Shown: positions 38,140 through 48,170, counted from the first letter of the stretch. The stretch: DNA of 64,000 nt from an uncultured Clostridia bacterium (GCA_947630475.1 CANRHR010000006.1:1-64000); one strand, 5' to 3'. Numbers and translations: made by a program. The notes: a model not told the origin generated them from the letters alone.

Positions 38140-39252
38140 TTAAACGAGGTTTTCCGGATTAAGCCCCTCAAGCTCGGGTATCACAAACAAACCGTTTTTT
38201 CTTATAAGCCTGTCATCAAAATATATTTCTCCGCCGCCGTATTCCTCTGTCTGTATCATAACCAAATCCCAATGTATTGCGCTTCTGTTTCCGTTATCGG
38301 CATCCTCGTAAGCATTGCCCGGAGTAAAGTGAATACTTCCTCTTATTTTTTCATCAAAAAGAATATTTTTCATTGCCTTTGTGATATAAGGATTTACTCC
38401 TATTGCAAATTCTCCTACATATCTTGCGCCATCATCGGTATCAAAAATTTCATTTATGCGTTTTTTATCGCTTCCGTCGGCGTTTATAATTTTTCCGTCT
38501 TTAAACTCCAGCATAACTTTATCAAATTCCATTCCGTTATAATGGGTTGGAGTATTATAGGTAATTTTTCCGTTTACGCTGTTTTTTACGGGGGCAGTAT
38601 ACACCTCTCCGTCAGGTATATTCATTTCTCCCGCACATTTTACAGCCGGTATATTCTTTATAGAAAAGCTTAAGTCTGTTCCGGCTCCGACTATTCTTAC
38701 TTTGTCGGTTTTATTCATAAGCTGTGCAAGGCTGTCCATGGCTTTATTCATCTTGCTGTAATCAAGACAGCATACCCTAAAATAAAAATCCTCAAAAGCC
38801 TCTAGGCTTGTTCCGGCGGACTGAGCCATAGAATAAGTCGGATATCTTAAAACAACCCATTTCTTTTTAAGCCTTATATCATTATGCACCTTTTTTGAAT
38901 AAACCCTTGCATAAAGCTCATTTTTTTCAGCAGGCACATCGGCTGTTTCCGATGGGTTGGGCTGTGAACCTATTCCTATATATGCATCCATCTGTTCCAT
39001 CTTTTTAGCGTCTACATCAGCCAAAAGCTTTAACTGCTCTTCGCTTGCCCCCATAAGCAATTCTCTTTGTATCGAATTGTGGGTAAGCTCAACATACGGT
39101 ATCGCCCCAACCGCATAAATTTCTTTTATAAGCGCCCTTACAAGAGGGATACAATCTAAGCCTCCCGCTCCTATAAGTACCTTTTCGCCTTTTTTTATTT
39201 TGCATGAATAACCGACAAGATTTTTTGCAAGTCTTATAATTCTTTCATCCAT
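38140..39252 (-). CDS. M29 family aminopeptidase
   Basis: M29 (AmpS/PepS, thermophilic) aminopeptidases are cytosolic two-metal enzymes that release N-terminal residues. The 370-residue protein has the family motifs around the metal ligands: CAGEMNIPDGEVYTAP (first Glu), YVGEFAIGVNPYI (second Glu), GSIHFTPGNAY and SAIHWDLVMI (His and Asp). There is no signal peptide. It precedes hflX in what looks like a two-gene unit. Its preferred substrate cannot be told. Confidence 0.92.
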   Translation of the reverse strand: MDERIIRLAKNLVGYSCKIKKGEKVLIGAGGLDCIPLVRALIKEIYAVGAIPYVELTHNSIQRELLMGASEEQLKLLADVDAKKMEQMDAYIGIGSQPNPSETADVPAEKNELYARVYSKKVHNDIRLKKKWVVLRYPTYSMAQSAGTSLEAFEDFYFRVCCLDYSKMNKAMDSLAQLMNKTDKVRIVGAGTDLSFSIKNIPAVKCAGEMNIPDGEVYTAPVKNSVNGKITYNTPTHYNGMEFDKVMLEFKDGKIINADGSDKKRINEIFDTDDGARYVGEFAIGVNPYITKAMKNILFDEKIRGSIHFTPGNAYEDADNGNRSAIHWDLVMIQTEEYGGGEIYFDDRLIRKNGLFVIPELEGLNPENLV

Positions 39253-39432
39253 TTTATTTCCTCCTTAAAAATCAAGTAAATTTTTCTTTAATCAAATTAT
39301 TTTTATTATAGCATAAATTTAATAATATATTATAATTTTTTATTATATATATGATATAATTGATTAATCATTAAAAACTATTGGCTGTTTTTTGCAAACA
39401 TCTTAAGCGTATGCAAATAAAGGAGATTTTTT

Positions 39433-41802
39433 ATGTACAGCTATACCGTTCACTGTTCGGTCAGGCAGATGGTTGAATTTATTTTAAGAAGCGGATCTGT
39501 TGACTATCGCCGCAAAAGCATGAAAAAAGCCCTTAAAGGTATTCAAATTCATAATATAATTCAAAAAAAGCATTTTAAAGAAGCTCTTCTTAACGGCTTT
39601 GATTATGAAAGCGAATTTCCTCTTAAAGCTGAAATTTTATACAAAGATATAAAATTTGAAATAGAAGGCAGAGCCGATGCAATAGTCGCCGTTAAAAATC
39701 ATATTCATATAGAAGAAATCAAATCCACTTCAAAAAGGCTTGAAAATATAGAAGCCCCCAACGAGCTGCATCTTGCTCAGGCAAAATGCTACGGCTATTT
39801 ATACTGCCTGGAGCATAAAGCCGAATCCGCCTTTATCCATCTTTGCTATGCAGACGTCAGCGGCAGCGAAACAAAAGTATTTTCACAGCAGCTTAAGCTT
39901 TGCGAGCTTAAAGATTATTTTTACAAAATTTTAGACAGACTTTACTTTTGGGCGGAATTTTCATTTAAAATGACAGAAGAAAGAAACGCCTCCTGCCTTG
40001 AGCTTAAATTTCCTTACGGGGAGTTTAGAAAAGGCCAAAGAGATTTTTGCGCAGCAGTTTACAGGAGCCTGTTTTCAAAAAAGAAGCTCTTTGCTCAGGC
40101 GCCGACCGGCACGGGGAAAACCGTATCCACCCTTTTCCCTGCCGTTAAATTTCTTCCGCAAATAAAAAATTCATCCGGCAAAATATTTTATCTTACGGCA
40201 AAAAACATAACAAGAACCATTGCCGAAGATTGTGTAAGAGCAATGGTAAAAAACGGCCTTAAGATAAAAGCTGTTGTTTTGTCCTCAAAAGAAAAAACCT
40301 GCCCGTTTAACGGTAAAATTCCTTGTGAGCCGTCAAGCTGCGAATATGCCTGCGGACATTATGACAGGGTTAACAACGCCGTTTTGGATATTTTAAATAC
40401 TATTGATGTGATAAACCTTGAGGATATAACAAATTACTGCAAAAAATACAGCGTTTGCCCGTTTGAGCTTGGTCTTGATATAGCTCTTTTTGCCGATATA
40501 ATCATATGCGACTATAATTACGCCTATGATCCAAAAGTAAAGCTTAAACGTTTTTTTTCAGAAAACAAAGGTGATTATATTGCCCTTGTTGATGAAGCGC
40601 ATAACCTTGTTGATAGAGCAAGAGAAATGTTTTCAGCCGAAATATCCGAAGATGATTTTGCAAAGCTTAAAGCTGTTTTTAAAAAATCTTCATCCCGAAT
40701 AATTAAAGAAGTGAAAAAAATAGACTCTTTTTTTGCAGACGGGCTTTCGCAGCTTGACGACGAGCAAAGCGCCTTAGTTAAAACCGCCGCAAACCAAGAG
40801 CTTTTTAATGTTATATCGGATTTTATATATGATGCGGACTTTTGGCTTAGCGAAAACGAAGGAAATGAAGCATATGACACTGTTTTGCAAATTTATTTTA
40901 AGGCACAGGATTTTTTGAGAATAGCCGATCTTTACGACAGCAGATTTGTTTATGTGCTTGAAAAAAAAGATTATTCAGCCTCCATAAAACTTTTTTGCAT
41001 CGATCCGTCATATCTGCTTAAAAATGAAGAAGCAAATTTTATATCCACAATATTTTTTTCGGCTACCCTTACGCCGCTTAATTATTTTATAGAAGTTTTG
41101 GGCGGAAAAAGCGATGATAATTATATGGCGGCTGCTTCTTCGTTTGATAAAAAAAATCTTTTTGTCGCCATAAATCCAAACATTCACACAACATACCGAA
41201 AAAGACACGAAAGTTATTCTTTGGCTGCCGAAAGTATATATTGCATGGTTAATGCAAAAAAAGGAAATTATTTTGCATTTTTCCCGTCTTATCAATATTT
41301 AAATGAAGTTTACTCCGTTTTCAGCCAAAAATATGATAATATAAGCGTAATTATTCAAAGAAAAAATATGACGGAAGCCGAAAAAGCTGATTTTATAGCT
41401 TCTTTCAGTGAAAATAACGACGTCGCCAGGGTCGGCTTTGTTGTTTTGGGAGGAGCATTTTCAGAGGGTATAGATCTTACGGGAAACAGGCTTATCGGCG
41501 CCGCTGTTGTTGGAGTCGGCCTGCCTATGCTGTGTACCGAAAAAAATATTATATCAAATTATTATAATTCAAAAAACAATATGGGCTTTGAATACGCTTA
41601 TCGCTACCCGGGCATGAACAAAGTTCTTCAGGCGGCGGGAAGAGTAATAAGGACCCACAGCGACAAAGGCGTTGTTTTGCTTATGGACAGCAGATATGCA
41701 GATAACGAATATAAAAATCTTTTCCCGGGACATTGGGATAAAGTTAATTATGTTAACATTAAAAATCTTTACGATTCTCTTAAGGATTTTTGGCAGCGCT
41801 GA
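39433..41802 (+). CDS. Fusion of PD-(D/E)XK nuclease and DinG/XPD-like helicase
   Basis: The 789-residue protein begins with a Cas4/RecB-type nuclease module: GRADAI (Asp82), EEIKST (Glu95, Lys97) and Q-A-K-C-Y-G-Y (about 116-122) form the PD-(D/E)XK plus QxxxY pattern. From about 195 it is a superfamily 2 XPD/DinG-type 5'-3' helicase: Q-motif RKGQRDF, Walker A APTGTGKT (about 224), a cysteine cluster (CPFNGKIPC, then C and C; about 290-310) that could hold an Fe-S cluster, DEAH at about 386, and a C-terminal Arg-finger motif QAAGRVIRTHSDKG. It probably acts in DNA repair or replication restart. It is transcribed alone with AAGGAGA upstream. Confidence 0.9.
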   Translation: MYSYTVHCSVRQMVEFILRSGSVDYRRKSMKKALKGIQIHNIIQKKHFKEALLNGFDYESEFPLKAEILYKDIKFEIEGRADAIVAVKNHIHIEEIKSTSKRLENIEAPNELHLAQAKCYGYLYCLEHKAESAFIHLCYADVSGSETKVFSQQLKLCELKDYFYKILDRLYFWAEFSFKMTEERNASCLELKFPYGEFRKGQRDFCAAVYRSLFSKKKLFAQAPTGTGKTVSTLFPAVKFLPQIKNSSGKIFYLTAKNITRTIAEDCVRAMVKNGLKIKAVVLSSKEKTCPFNGKIPCEPSSCEYACGHYDRVNNAVLDILNTIDVINLEDITNYCKKYSVCPFELGLDIALFADIIICDYNYAYDPKVKLKRFFSENKGDYIALVDEAHNLVDRAREMFSAEISEDDFAKLKAVFKKSSSRIIKEVKKIDSFFADGLSQLDDEQSALVKTAANQELFNVISDFIYDADFWLSENEGNEAYDTVLQIYFKAQDFLRIADLYDSRFVYVLEKKDYSASIKLFCIDPSYLLKNEEANFISTIFFSATLTPLNYFIEVLGGKSDDNYMAAASSFDKKNLFVAINPNIHTTYRKRHESYSLAAESIYCMVNAKKGNYFAFFPSYQYLNEVYSVFSQKYDNISVIIQRKNMTEAEKADFIASFSENNDVARVGFVVLGGAFSEGIDLTGNRLIGAAVVGVGLPMLCTEKNIISNYYNSKNNMGFEYAYRYPGMNKVLQAAGRVIRTHSDKGVVLLMDSRYADNEYKNLFPGHWDKVNYVNIKNLYDSLKDFWQR

Positions 41803-41870
41803 GCTTATGCAAAAATTGTTTTTTATAATTGAAATAGCTTTTAATTTATGTTAAACTAAAAATAATTAAG

Positions 41871-41900
41871 CATATTTGTACTGACCTTACGCTGTGTAAT
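41871..41900 (+). repeat. Second dispersed repeat, copy 2
   Basis: CATATTTGTACTGACCTTACGCTGTGTAAT-like 30-base match to the repeat at 36612 and 58459. It lies in the 204-bp gap between the helicase and the sensor kinase, which holds no gene. Confidence 0.55.
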
Positions 41901-42006
41901 TGCAGCCGAGTTGATAATTTCATCGTTTTTTAAGGTTATGCCGATATTTTTGAGCTTTTCTTCCAAAGCAAAAGAGCGCAATATTTAACATATAACAAGA
42001 TAGAAG

Positions 42007-44586
42007 GTGATTTTTATTAATACTCCAACGGTAAAAAATCTGCTTGTCTCGGCAAAAAAAAATATAAGTTTAACTCTTAAAATTTATTCCTTTATTATTT
42101 TGCTTTGTATGGTTTTTGCTCTTTTATTCAATAACCTTTTCAGTTCGGTAAAACCGGATATGGAAAGCGAATTTTACGATGATTTCGTCAGGCTTAAGAA
42201 TATGCTTGAAAGCACCGAGAAAACATTAAACAAATGTGTTGACTCTTTAAATGTGCTGAGCAACAACGGCAAATTTTCCGAATATGATTGTGACAAATAT
42301 CTGTCAAGCTTTCCCAAAAATTATTTTGTAAACGGAAAGGAATTTACAGGATATTTTTATACAATACAAGGCAAAAACAGTGCCAAAAGCTGGTTTTACA
42401 GCTCATCGAGCGGTGTGCTGACAGATCTTCAGATTAAAAACAGCGATGACATTTTAAAAAGCGTCGAGCTTAACAAATGGCTCTATTTTAAAAACTCCGC
42501 CGGAACCAACGTTCTTATCTATGTTGTGCCGATAGAGTTAAATAATGAAAGAATAGGATATATAGGCGCCGTCTTAAATATGTATTTTACCCAAAATTCT
42601 CTTTTTAGGGATAATTACAACAAAGCGTTTGAGCTGTCGTTTTTGGACAGCGACGGCAATTTTATATTTAGCTCAAAATACGGAAAATACGCAAGTATAA
42701 ATGAACTCGAACAAAAAGAGTCGGATATATTCAAAGAAATACTCGAAAATACAAATAGCGAAACAATATCAAACAAAAAAGTCGGACATACCGCTTTTAT
42801 GTATGAAAGCTTAACCGATAATTTAACACTGGTTTGTCAAGCCAATATTTTTGAGCTTCAAAAAGCAGGCAATGCCATCATAATTTTTGTTTCCTGTATT
42901 CTTCTTGTCTGCTTCTTTATGTACCAAATAATGAAAGGCAGAGAAAACGACATAATATTAAACATTTGCAAATATGTAAACGATGCCGGAAGCATGGAAT
43001 CACAAAAAATAGCAATCGAGCATAAAACTTATCATATAGCGTTTTTGATTATTCTGCTTACAACAATTGTGGCTTTTGTATACGGCTTTTTCAGCCGAAG
43101 CGGATTTTATCTTCCATCCATGATAATATCCATAGGCATACTTGAATTTTTTAAGCTTCATAACTCCGATGTAAACGCCGGAAAGCCTGACGAGCTAAAT
43201 AAAAAAACCGAATACATAATAGATATATGCGTTGTTTTAATACCTGCCGCTTTTTTGTTTTTCTCTCCCATGCAGGAAAATTATTCAACAATGCTTATTT
43301 TCTTTTTTGCAACATCTATAATTATTACAAAAATGTTTTGCTCAAACCTTTCAAGGAGTATGAACCTTTACTGTCTTAGCATGACTTCTATGTTTATCGC
43401 TCAAGTTTTGGGTATATTGGTTTGGAAAAAAGGCGTGGATCGTGATACGCTTATATTTACGGCTTATTCCGCCTTTGTAAGCTTGTTTGTAAATTCCGCA
43501 TTCATAGTATTTAAATATTTTGACGACTTAAACCACAACAATATGAAAATTCTTGTTGATAAGGTAAACGACACTCAGTCAACCCTTGTGCAAAACGAAA
43601 AAATGACCGCATTGGGCAGAATTATGGCAGGTCTTTCTCACGAAATAAACACCCCTATAGGCGCTATTAAAGCCTCCGCCGATACCTTTAACTCAAGGCT
43701 TATCGACGCCTTGGATATAATAGCAAACAACACCAGAAATTTTTCGCCCGATGATTTAAACTGCCTTTTTACATTTATAAATCTCTCTTTTGATTCGGTA
43801 AAAAAAATGCTTACCACATCCGATTTAAGAAAAGGCAAAAATAAAGTATATAAAATGCTGCTTGAAGAGGGCTTTGAAGATGATAAGGCATACCACGTTG
43901 CAAATATGCTTTCAAGAATCGAAATTTGCGATCTGGATAAAATAAAAGAAACTATGAATATGCTGAAAAAAGATAATATTCAAGATATTTTAAAAATAAT
44001 TTGTGATATATTCTTCCTTATAACCGGCACAAACACAATACAGCTTGCCACAAATAAGGTTTCAAAAATAATGTTCGCTTTAAGAACCTACTCCAATATT
44101 GTTACTTCCGATTCTATCGGCGAATTTAATATAGTTGAATGTATCGACAGTGTCTTAACGCTTTATGCAAGCCAATTCAATCCATCGATTAAAATATCAA
44201 AAATATATCAGGATGATATTCCTCCTATAATCGGAAATCCCGAAGGATTGGGTCAGGTATGTACAAATATTATTCAAAACGCCTTTTACGCCTTAAAAGA
44301 CGGAGGCTCCTTGATAATCACAATAAAATACGACCATGAAAATATTTATGTTGACTTTGCCGATACAGGCTGTGGTATTGCCGAAGAAAATCTCGATAAA
44401 ATTTTCGAACCGCTCTTTTCTACAAAATCATTGGGAGAAGGCAGCGGTTTAGGTCTTGATATATGTAAAAATATTATTAATAATCACGGGGGTTCCATTT
44501 CAGTTAAAAGTAAGCTTGGCGAAGGTACAACTTTCTTTGTTACGCTGCCTTTAAATAAAAACTCTGCCCCTGTTAAGGAGGATTAA
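42007..44586 (+). CDS. Membrane sensor histidine kinase with Cache-like sensor
   Basis: The protein (856-859 residues) has a first membrane helix (about 25-45), an extracytoplasmic Cache-like sensor (about 46-290; NKWLYFKNSAGTNVLIYVVP), a helix at about 292-312, and a second block of five to six membrane helices (about 340-500). The kinase core has H-box GLSHEINTP (about 541-549), N-box QNAFYAL (about 757), G1 DTGCGI and G2 GEGSGLGL. The H-to-N distance of about 215 residues is roughly twice the usual, so an extra helical segment is present. The frame opens at GTG 42007, but this lies within the ribosome site GAAGGTGAT; an ATT at 42016 has correct spacing. Its partner is the REC-HD protein downstream. 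Confidence 0.88.
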   Translation: MIFINTPTVKNLLVSAKKNISLTLKIYSFIILLCMVFALLFNNLFSSVKPDMESEFYDDFVRLKNMLESTEKTLNKCVDSLNVLSNNGKFSEYDCDKYLSSFPKNYFVNGKEFTGYFYTIQGKNSAKSWFYSSSSGVLTDLQIKNSDDILKSVELNKWLYFKNSAGTNVLIYVVPIELNNERIGYIGAVLNMYFTQNSLFRDNYNKAFELSFLDSDGNFIFSSKYGKYASINELEQKESDIFKEILENTNSETISNKKVGHTAFMYESLTDNLTLVCQANIFELQKAGNAIIIFVSCILLVCFFMYQIMKGRENDIILNICKYVNDAGSMESQKIAIEHKTYHIAFLIILLTTIVAFVYGFFSRSGFYLPSMIISIGILEFFKLHNSDVNAGKPDELNKKTEYIIDICVVLIPAAFLFFSPMQENYSTMLIFFFATSIIITKMFCSNLSRSMNLYCLSMTSMFIAQVLGILVWKKGVDRDTLIFTAYSAFVSLFVNSAFIVFKYFDDLNHNNMKILVDKVNDTQSTLVQNEKMTALGRIMAGLSHEINTPIGAIKASADTFNSRLIDALDIIANNTRNFSPDDLNCLFTFINLSFDSVKKMLTTSDLRKGKNKVYKMLLEEGFEDDKAYHVANMLSRIEICDLDKIKETMNMLKKDNIQDILKIICDIFFLITGTNTIQLATNKVSKIMFALRTYSNIVTSDSIGEFNIVECIDSVLTLYASQFNPSIKISKIYQDDIPPIIGNPEGLGQVCTNIIQNAFYALKDGGSLIITIKYDHENIYVDFADTGCGIAEENLDKIFEPLFSTKSLGEGSGLGLDICKNIINNHGGSISVKSKLGEGTTFFVTLPLNKNSAPVKED

Positions 44587-44589
44587 ACA

Positions 44590-45621
44590 ATGCGTTCAAC
44601 CATAATATGTGTAGATGATGAAAAAGTTCTTTTAAATGTTCTTGCCGAGCAGCTTCAGTCGTGGTTCGGCGAACATTATATAATAGAAAAAGCCCTCAGC
44701 GGCGCCGAATGTCTGGAGATAATAGATAACTGCATTGAAGAGCACAGAGATGTATCTGTTGTTATAAGCGACTATATCATGCCTGTTATGAAAGGCGATG
44801 AGCTGCTTGAAAAAATAAAAGAAAAAGACCCTAAGATAAAAAAGATAATGCTTACAGGATATTCTTCCATAGAGGGTATAATAAACGCAATAAATAAAGC
44901 CGGCTTATACAGATTTATATCAAAGCCTTGGGATAACAAAGATCTTATGCTTACCCTGCTTGAAGCCATAAAAAGCTATGAGCATGAAAATATCACATTG
45001 GATCTTGCGCATAAATACGAGGCGCTTAATGCAAAATATCAAACGCTTGTGGATACAAACAACAAAGCCGTTTCAAGCATAGTTGAGGTTTTGGCGGCGG
45101 CAGCCGATTCCCGCTCCGGCGCAAAAGAGGGACACAGCAAAAGAGTTGCTCAATTTGCCGTATTTTTGGGCAATGCCCTAAAGCTTGATAAAAATGAAAT
45201 TACCGAGCTTTCAAAGGCAGCGCTTCTGCACGATGTAGGTAAATTAATGCTCTCCGATGAAGATATTAACGAAATAAACGAATGTAAAGACAGCAATGTT
45301 ACATCAACCGCAATAAGGAAAAAACAAATAGAAAATACAGAGTTTCTTTTAAAAACTCTGCCTGATTTTAATAAATTGTTTGAAGCCATTAAATATCAAT
45401 ATGAAGAATTTATAGGCTCAGGTCCGTTTAATGCCGCAGGGACCGAAATTCCGCTTCATTCAAGGATTATAGCCATATCAAACCAATTTGATTATCTTAA
45501 GAACAAACCTGAAAAGCTCTCGCTTAACGATGTGGTAAATCAGCTTAACGACGGAAAAGATATTCTTTACGATCCAAAACTTATAGATTTGTTTGTTAAG
45601 ATAATCAAACCTTCAATTTAA
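44590..45621 (+). CDS. Response regulator with REC and degenerate HD-GYP domain
   Basis: The 343-residue protein has a REC domain (ICVDDE, phospho-acceptor Asp in VVISDYIMP about 60, MLTGY, KPW), a short helical linker, and an HD domain (KEGHSKRVAQFA; LLHDVGKLM about 213-221). RpfG-type HD-GYP enzymes cleave cyclic-di-GMP and carry HHE and GxGYP motifs. Here those positions read YQYEE and GSGPF, so metal binding may be incomplete. The start ATG has AAGGAGG, three bases after the kinase stop codon, so the two form a two-component pair. It may bind rather than cut cyclic-di-GMP, or control motility; this is inference. Confidence 0.85.
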   Translation: MRSTIICVDDEKVLLNVLAEQLQSWFGEHYIIEKALSGAECLEIIDNCIEEHRDVSVVISDYIMPVMKGDELLEKIKEKDPKIKKIMLTGYSSIEGIINAINKAGLYRFISKPWDNKDLMLTLLEAIKSYEHENITLDLAHKYEALNAKYQTLVDTNNKAVSSIVEVLAAAADSRSGAKEGHSKRVAQFAVFLGNALKLDKNEITELSKAALLHDVGKLMLSDEDINEINECKDSNVTSTAIRKKQIENTEFLLKTLPDFNKLFEAIKYQYEEFIGSGPFNAAGTEIPLHSRIIAISNQFDYLKNKPEKLSLNDVVNQLNDGKDILYDPKLIDLFVKIIKPSI

Positions 45622-45739
45622 AAAATATTTTAATAAAGGAAATCCTCGCTTTAACTTGGCAGGATTTCCTTATCTGTCGGCGGGATAAAGCTGCCGATGA
45701 ATAGTTTTGCAATACAAAACTATCAAGCGAGGGATAAAA

Positions 45740-46576
45740 ATGAAAAAAAAGGTAAATCTGACCGATTATTGGATACTGTGGTCACTGGCTATAATTGCAG
45801 TATTTTGGCTGATTTTGGTGCATCAGATGAGATTCAGTCATTTGATAATGCTGCCTGTTATAATAATATATTTGATAATAAACGCACTAATATTTAACTC
45901 TTATTTTTTAGGCCTTGCCGGCACTTATTTTCTTTACAGGGGCAAAACAGATAAGGCATTTCATCTTTATGAAAAAGCAATCAAGAAAAATACCAGAAAT
46001 GTAAGCGCGCTGTATCACTGGGCTGTAAGGCTGCTTCAAAGTGGAAAAGGAGAAGAGGCTCTTGTCTTTCTCGAAAAAGCAAAAAGAATAAACACAAGAG
46101 TTATTATGAATAAAAACATAATGCTTGCAATGGGAAGCTGTTATTGGACAATGGGAAATATCGATAAAGCCATTGAAACAATAGAAGATCTTATGGAAAA
46201 ATACACATACGTAAATGCTTCTGTTTTAACAACAATAGGTTATCTTTATTTTCTTAAAAAGGATTACGAGCTTGCCGAGAAATACAGCCAAATGGCTATA
46301 AAAGACAACCCTGAGCACAGTGCCGCATGGGATAATATGGGGCAAATATATTATGCAAAAAATGAACTGGAAGAAGCAAAATCAGCTTTTAATACTGCCC
46401 TTAATTACAACAGCAGGATGCCAGACAGCCTTTTTTATATGGGCAAGATAGCGCTGGCAGAAAATAATAAAAATCTTGCTAAACAATATTTCACAAAAGC
46501 GTCAGAATGTGATATTTCAGCCCTAAACACAGTAACCCATGAACAGGTTGAACAGGAACTTAAAAATTTATCTTAA
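45740..46576 (+). CDS. Membrane-anchored TPR protein
   Basis: The 278-residue protein has two N-terminal membrane helices (about 10-30 and 35-60) followed by five or so tetratricopeptide repeats (ALYHWAVRLLQSGKGEEALVF; AMGSCYWTMGNIDKAIETI; TTIGYLYFLKKDYELAEKY; AWDNMGQIYYAKNELEEAK; SLFYMGKIALAENNKNLAK). The repeats should face the cytoplasm or outside as a protein-binding platform. ATG 45740 has GCGAGGG 6 bases upstream and starts MKKKVNLTDYW; the earlier ATG at 45707 has no site. Function is unknown. Confidence 0.8.
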   Translation: MKKKVNLTDYWILWSLAIIAVFWLILVHQMRFSHLIMLPVIIIYLIINALIFNSYFLGLAGTYFLYRGKTDKAFHLYEKAIKKNTRNVSALYHWAVRLLQSGKGEEALVFLEKAKRINTRVIMNKNIMLAMGSCYWTMGNIDKAIETIEDLMEKYTYVNASVLTTIGYLYFLKKDYELAEKYSQMAIKDNPEHSAAWDNMGQIYYAKNELEEAKSAFNTALNYNSRMPDSLFYMGKIALAENNKNLAKQYFTKASECDISALNTVTHEQVEQELKNLS

Positions 46577-46590
46577 AATATGATAAAAAA

Positions 46591-46615
46591 GGCTCTTGAT
46601 AAGGTATCAAAAGCC
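46591..46615 (-). terminator. Possible terminator after tyrS
   Basis: On the minus strand GGCTTTTGATA pairs with TATCAAGAGCC (one mismatch) and is followed by TTTTTTATC. It lies about 175 bp beyond the tyrS stop codon, on the far side of repeat copy C. Confidence 0.5.
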
Positions 46616-46659
46616 TCAGACTGTCAATAAACCTAAATTTTGTTGAGTTTATAAGTTTT

Positions 46660-46770
46660 TAAGAGCGTCGCAGACATCAAATCCGCAGGCGGAAATCGCA
46701 TTTTCGCCGAGGAAAAAGGCGAGTTTCAAGGCTTTTAAAGCCGCTGGAATGAGCCTTTTTTTTAATCAAA
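46660..46770 (+). repeat. Dispersed structured repeat, copy C
   Basis: P1 is GGCGGAAA/TTTTCGCC with a G-U pair, P2 is AAAAGGC (46714-46720) with GCCTTTT (46753-46759), and P3 is GGCTTTTAAAGCC (46730-46742). The right-end hairpin P4 is missing. P2 and P3 differ from copies A and D on both strands but still pair. Confidence 0.75.
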
Positions 46771-46791
46771 CTCCGGCTTTTTTAAACCAAA

Positions 46792-48024
46792 TTATACGAG
46801 CTTTATTCTATGAAAACTCTTTTTTCCCTTTTGTATAAGAGCCGTACTATCCTGATTAAAATCCGATGGAGCAAGTATATGCTCTATGCTTTCTATTTTT
46901 GCATCATTCACTTTAACGCCGCCCTGAAATATCATACGTCTTGCATCACTCTTTGATTGACAAAGCTTTGTTAAAACCAAAAGATCGATAACAGTCATTC
47001 CATTGCCATATTGCTGAGCGCTTATTTCAGTTGTCGGAACAGAGCCCTCTGCTCCAGAGCCTCCAAAAAGAGAGCGGGCGGCATTTTGAGCCTTTTTAGC
47101 CTCTTCTCTTCCATGCACAATCTGAGTAATCTCAAAAGCAAGCACCTCTTTAGCCTTGTTTATTTCACTGTCTTTAAGCGCCGAAAGCTCATTAACCTCC
47201 TCCATAGGCAAAAATGTTAAAAGCCCCAAGCATTTTCCTACATCAGAATCATCTATATTTCTCCAGTACTGATAAAATTCATAAGGAGATGTTTTATTCG
47301 GATCAAGCCAAACTGCCCCTTTTTGGGTTTTACCCATTTTTTTGCCATCTGAGGTTGTAAGCAAACGGAACGTTACGCCATAAACGTTTTCATTTTCCAT
47401 TCTTCTTACAAGGTCGACTCCGCCCAATATATTTGACCATTGGTCATTTCCGCCCATCTGAAGCTTACAGTTATATCGTCGATTAAGCTCAAGAAAGTCA
47501 TAGCTTTGCATCAGCATATAATTAAACTCAAAAAACGAAAGCCCTCTTTCCATTCGTGTTTTAAAACACTCCGCAGTAAGCATTCTGTTTACTGAAAAAT
47601 GTACTCCTATTTCTCTTATAAAATCAATATAATTAAGGTTTCTGAGCCAATCTGCATTATTTACAATAATAGCTTTTCCATCGCTAAAATCTATAAACCT
47701 TGAAAACTGCTTTTTAAAACATTCAACATTATGCTCTATCGTATCATCATCCATCATTTTTCTCATATCGGTTCTGTCTGTAGGATCTCCTACCATACCT
47801 GTGCCGCCGCCCATAAGCGCTATAGGCCTGTGCCCAGCTTTCTGCATATGGCTCATTGCCATTACTGTAAGAAAATGACCTACCGTAAGGCTATCCGCTG
47901 TTGGATCAAAGCCGATATAAAAGCTTATCTTTTCTTTGCCTAAAAGCTCTCTTATTTCTTTTTCATGTGTTGTCTGCTCTATAAATCCTCTTTGTTCAAG
48001 AATATCAAATACATTTTCTGACAT
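46792..48024 (-). CDS. tyrS: Tyrosyl-tRNA synthetase
   Basis: TyrRS charges tRNA-Tyr. AGGAGG lies 8 bases before ATG 48024, giving 410 residues starting [19 protein letters not shown]; the frame up to 48117 has no site. Class I motifs are [16 protein letters not shown] (HIGH equivalent, GHF) and KKMGKTQKG (KMSKS equivalent, KMGKT), with a C-terminal S4 domain ([15 protein letters not shown]). No T-box leader is found upstream, unlike many Firmicutes tyrS genes. Confidence 0.97.
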   Translation of the reverse strand: MSENVFDILEQRGFIEQTTHEKEIRELLGKEKISFYIGFDPTADSLTVGHFLTVMAMSHMQKAGHRPIALMGGGTGMVGDPTDRTDMRKMMDDDTIEHNVECFKKQFSRFIDFSDGKAIIVNNADWLRNLNYIDFIREIGVHFSVNRMLTAECFKTRMERGLSFFEFNYMLMQSYDFLELNRRYNCKLQMGGNDQWSNILGGVDLVRRMENENVYGVTFRLLTTSDGKKMGKTQKGAVWLDPNKTSPYEFYQYWRNIDDSDVGKCLGLLTFLPMEEVNELSALKDSEINKAKEVLAFEITQIVHGREEAKKAQNAARSLFGGSGAEGSVPTTEISAQQYGNGMTVIDLLVLTKLCQSKSDARRMIFQGGVKVNDAKIESIEHILAPSDFNQDSTALIQKGKKSFHRIKLV

Positions 48025-48099
48025 TATTAATCCTCCTATCGGCTCAATTTTTTGACAGCCGCTTTTAAAGATGATAATTTGTTTGAATAAATAAATATA

Positions 48100-48128
48100 A
48101 TTATACACGTTATGCAAAAATTATTCAA
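48100..48128 (-). promoter_or_regulatory. Sigma-A promoter of tyrS
   Basis: On the minus strand TTGAAT and TATAAT are spaced by 17 bases, about 76 bases before tyrS. The transcript leader is too short for a T-box. Confidence 0.75.
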
Positions 48129-48170
48129 TAAATTTTGAAAAAAAGGCGAGGACTTACTTGCCGAATCAAT

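Noticed and set aside
48025..48099. T-box leader before tyrS
   Set aside because: The promoter at 48100-48128 leaves a leader of only about 75 bases and no T-box core such as AGGGTGGNACCGCG is present.
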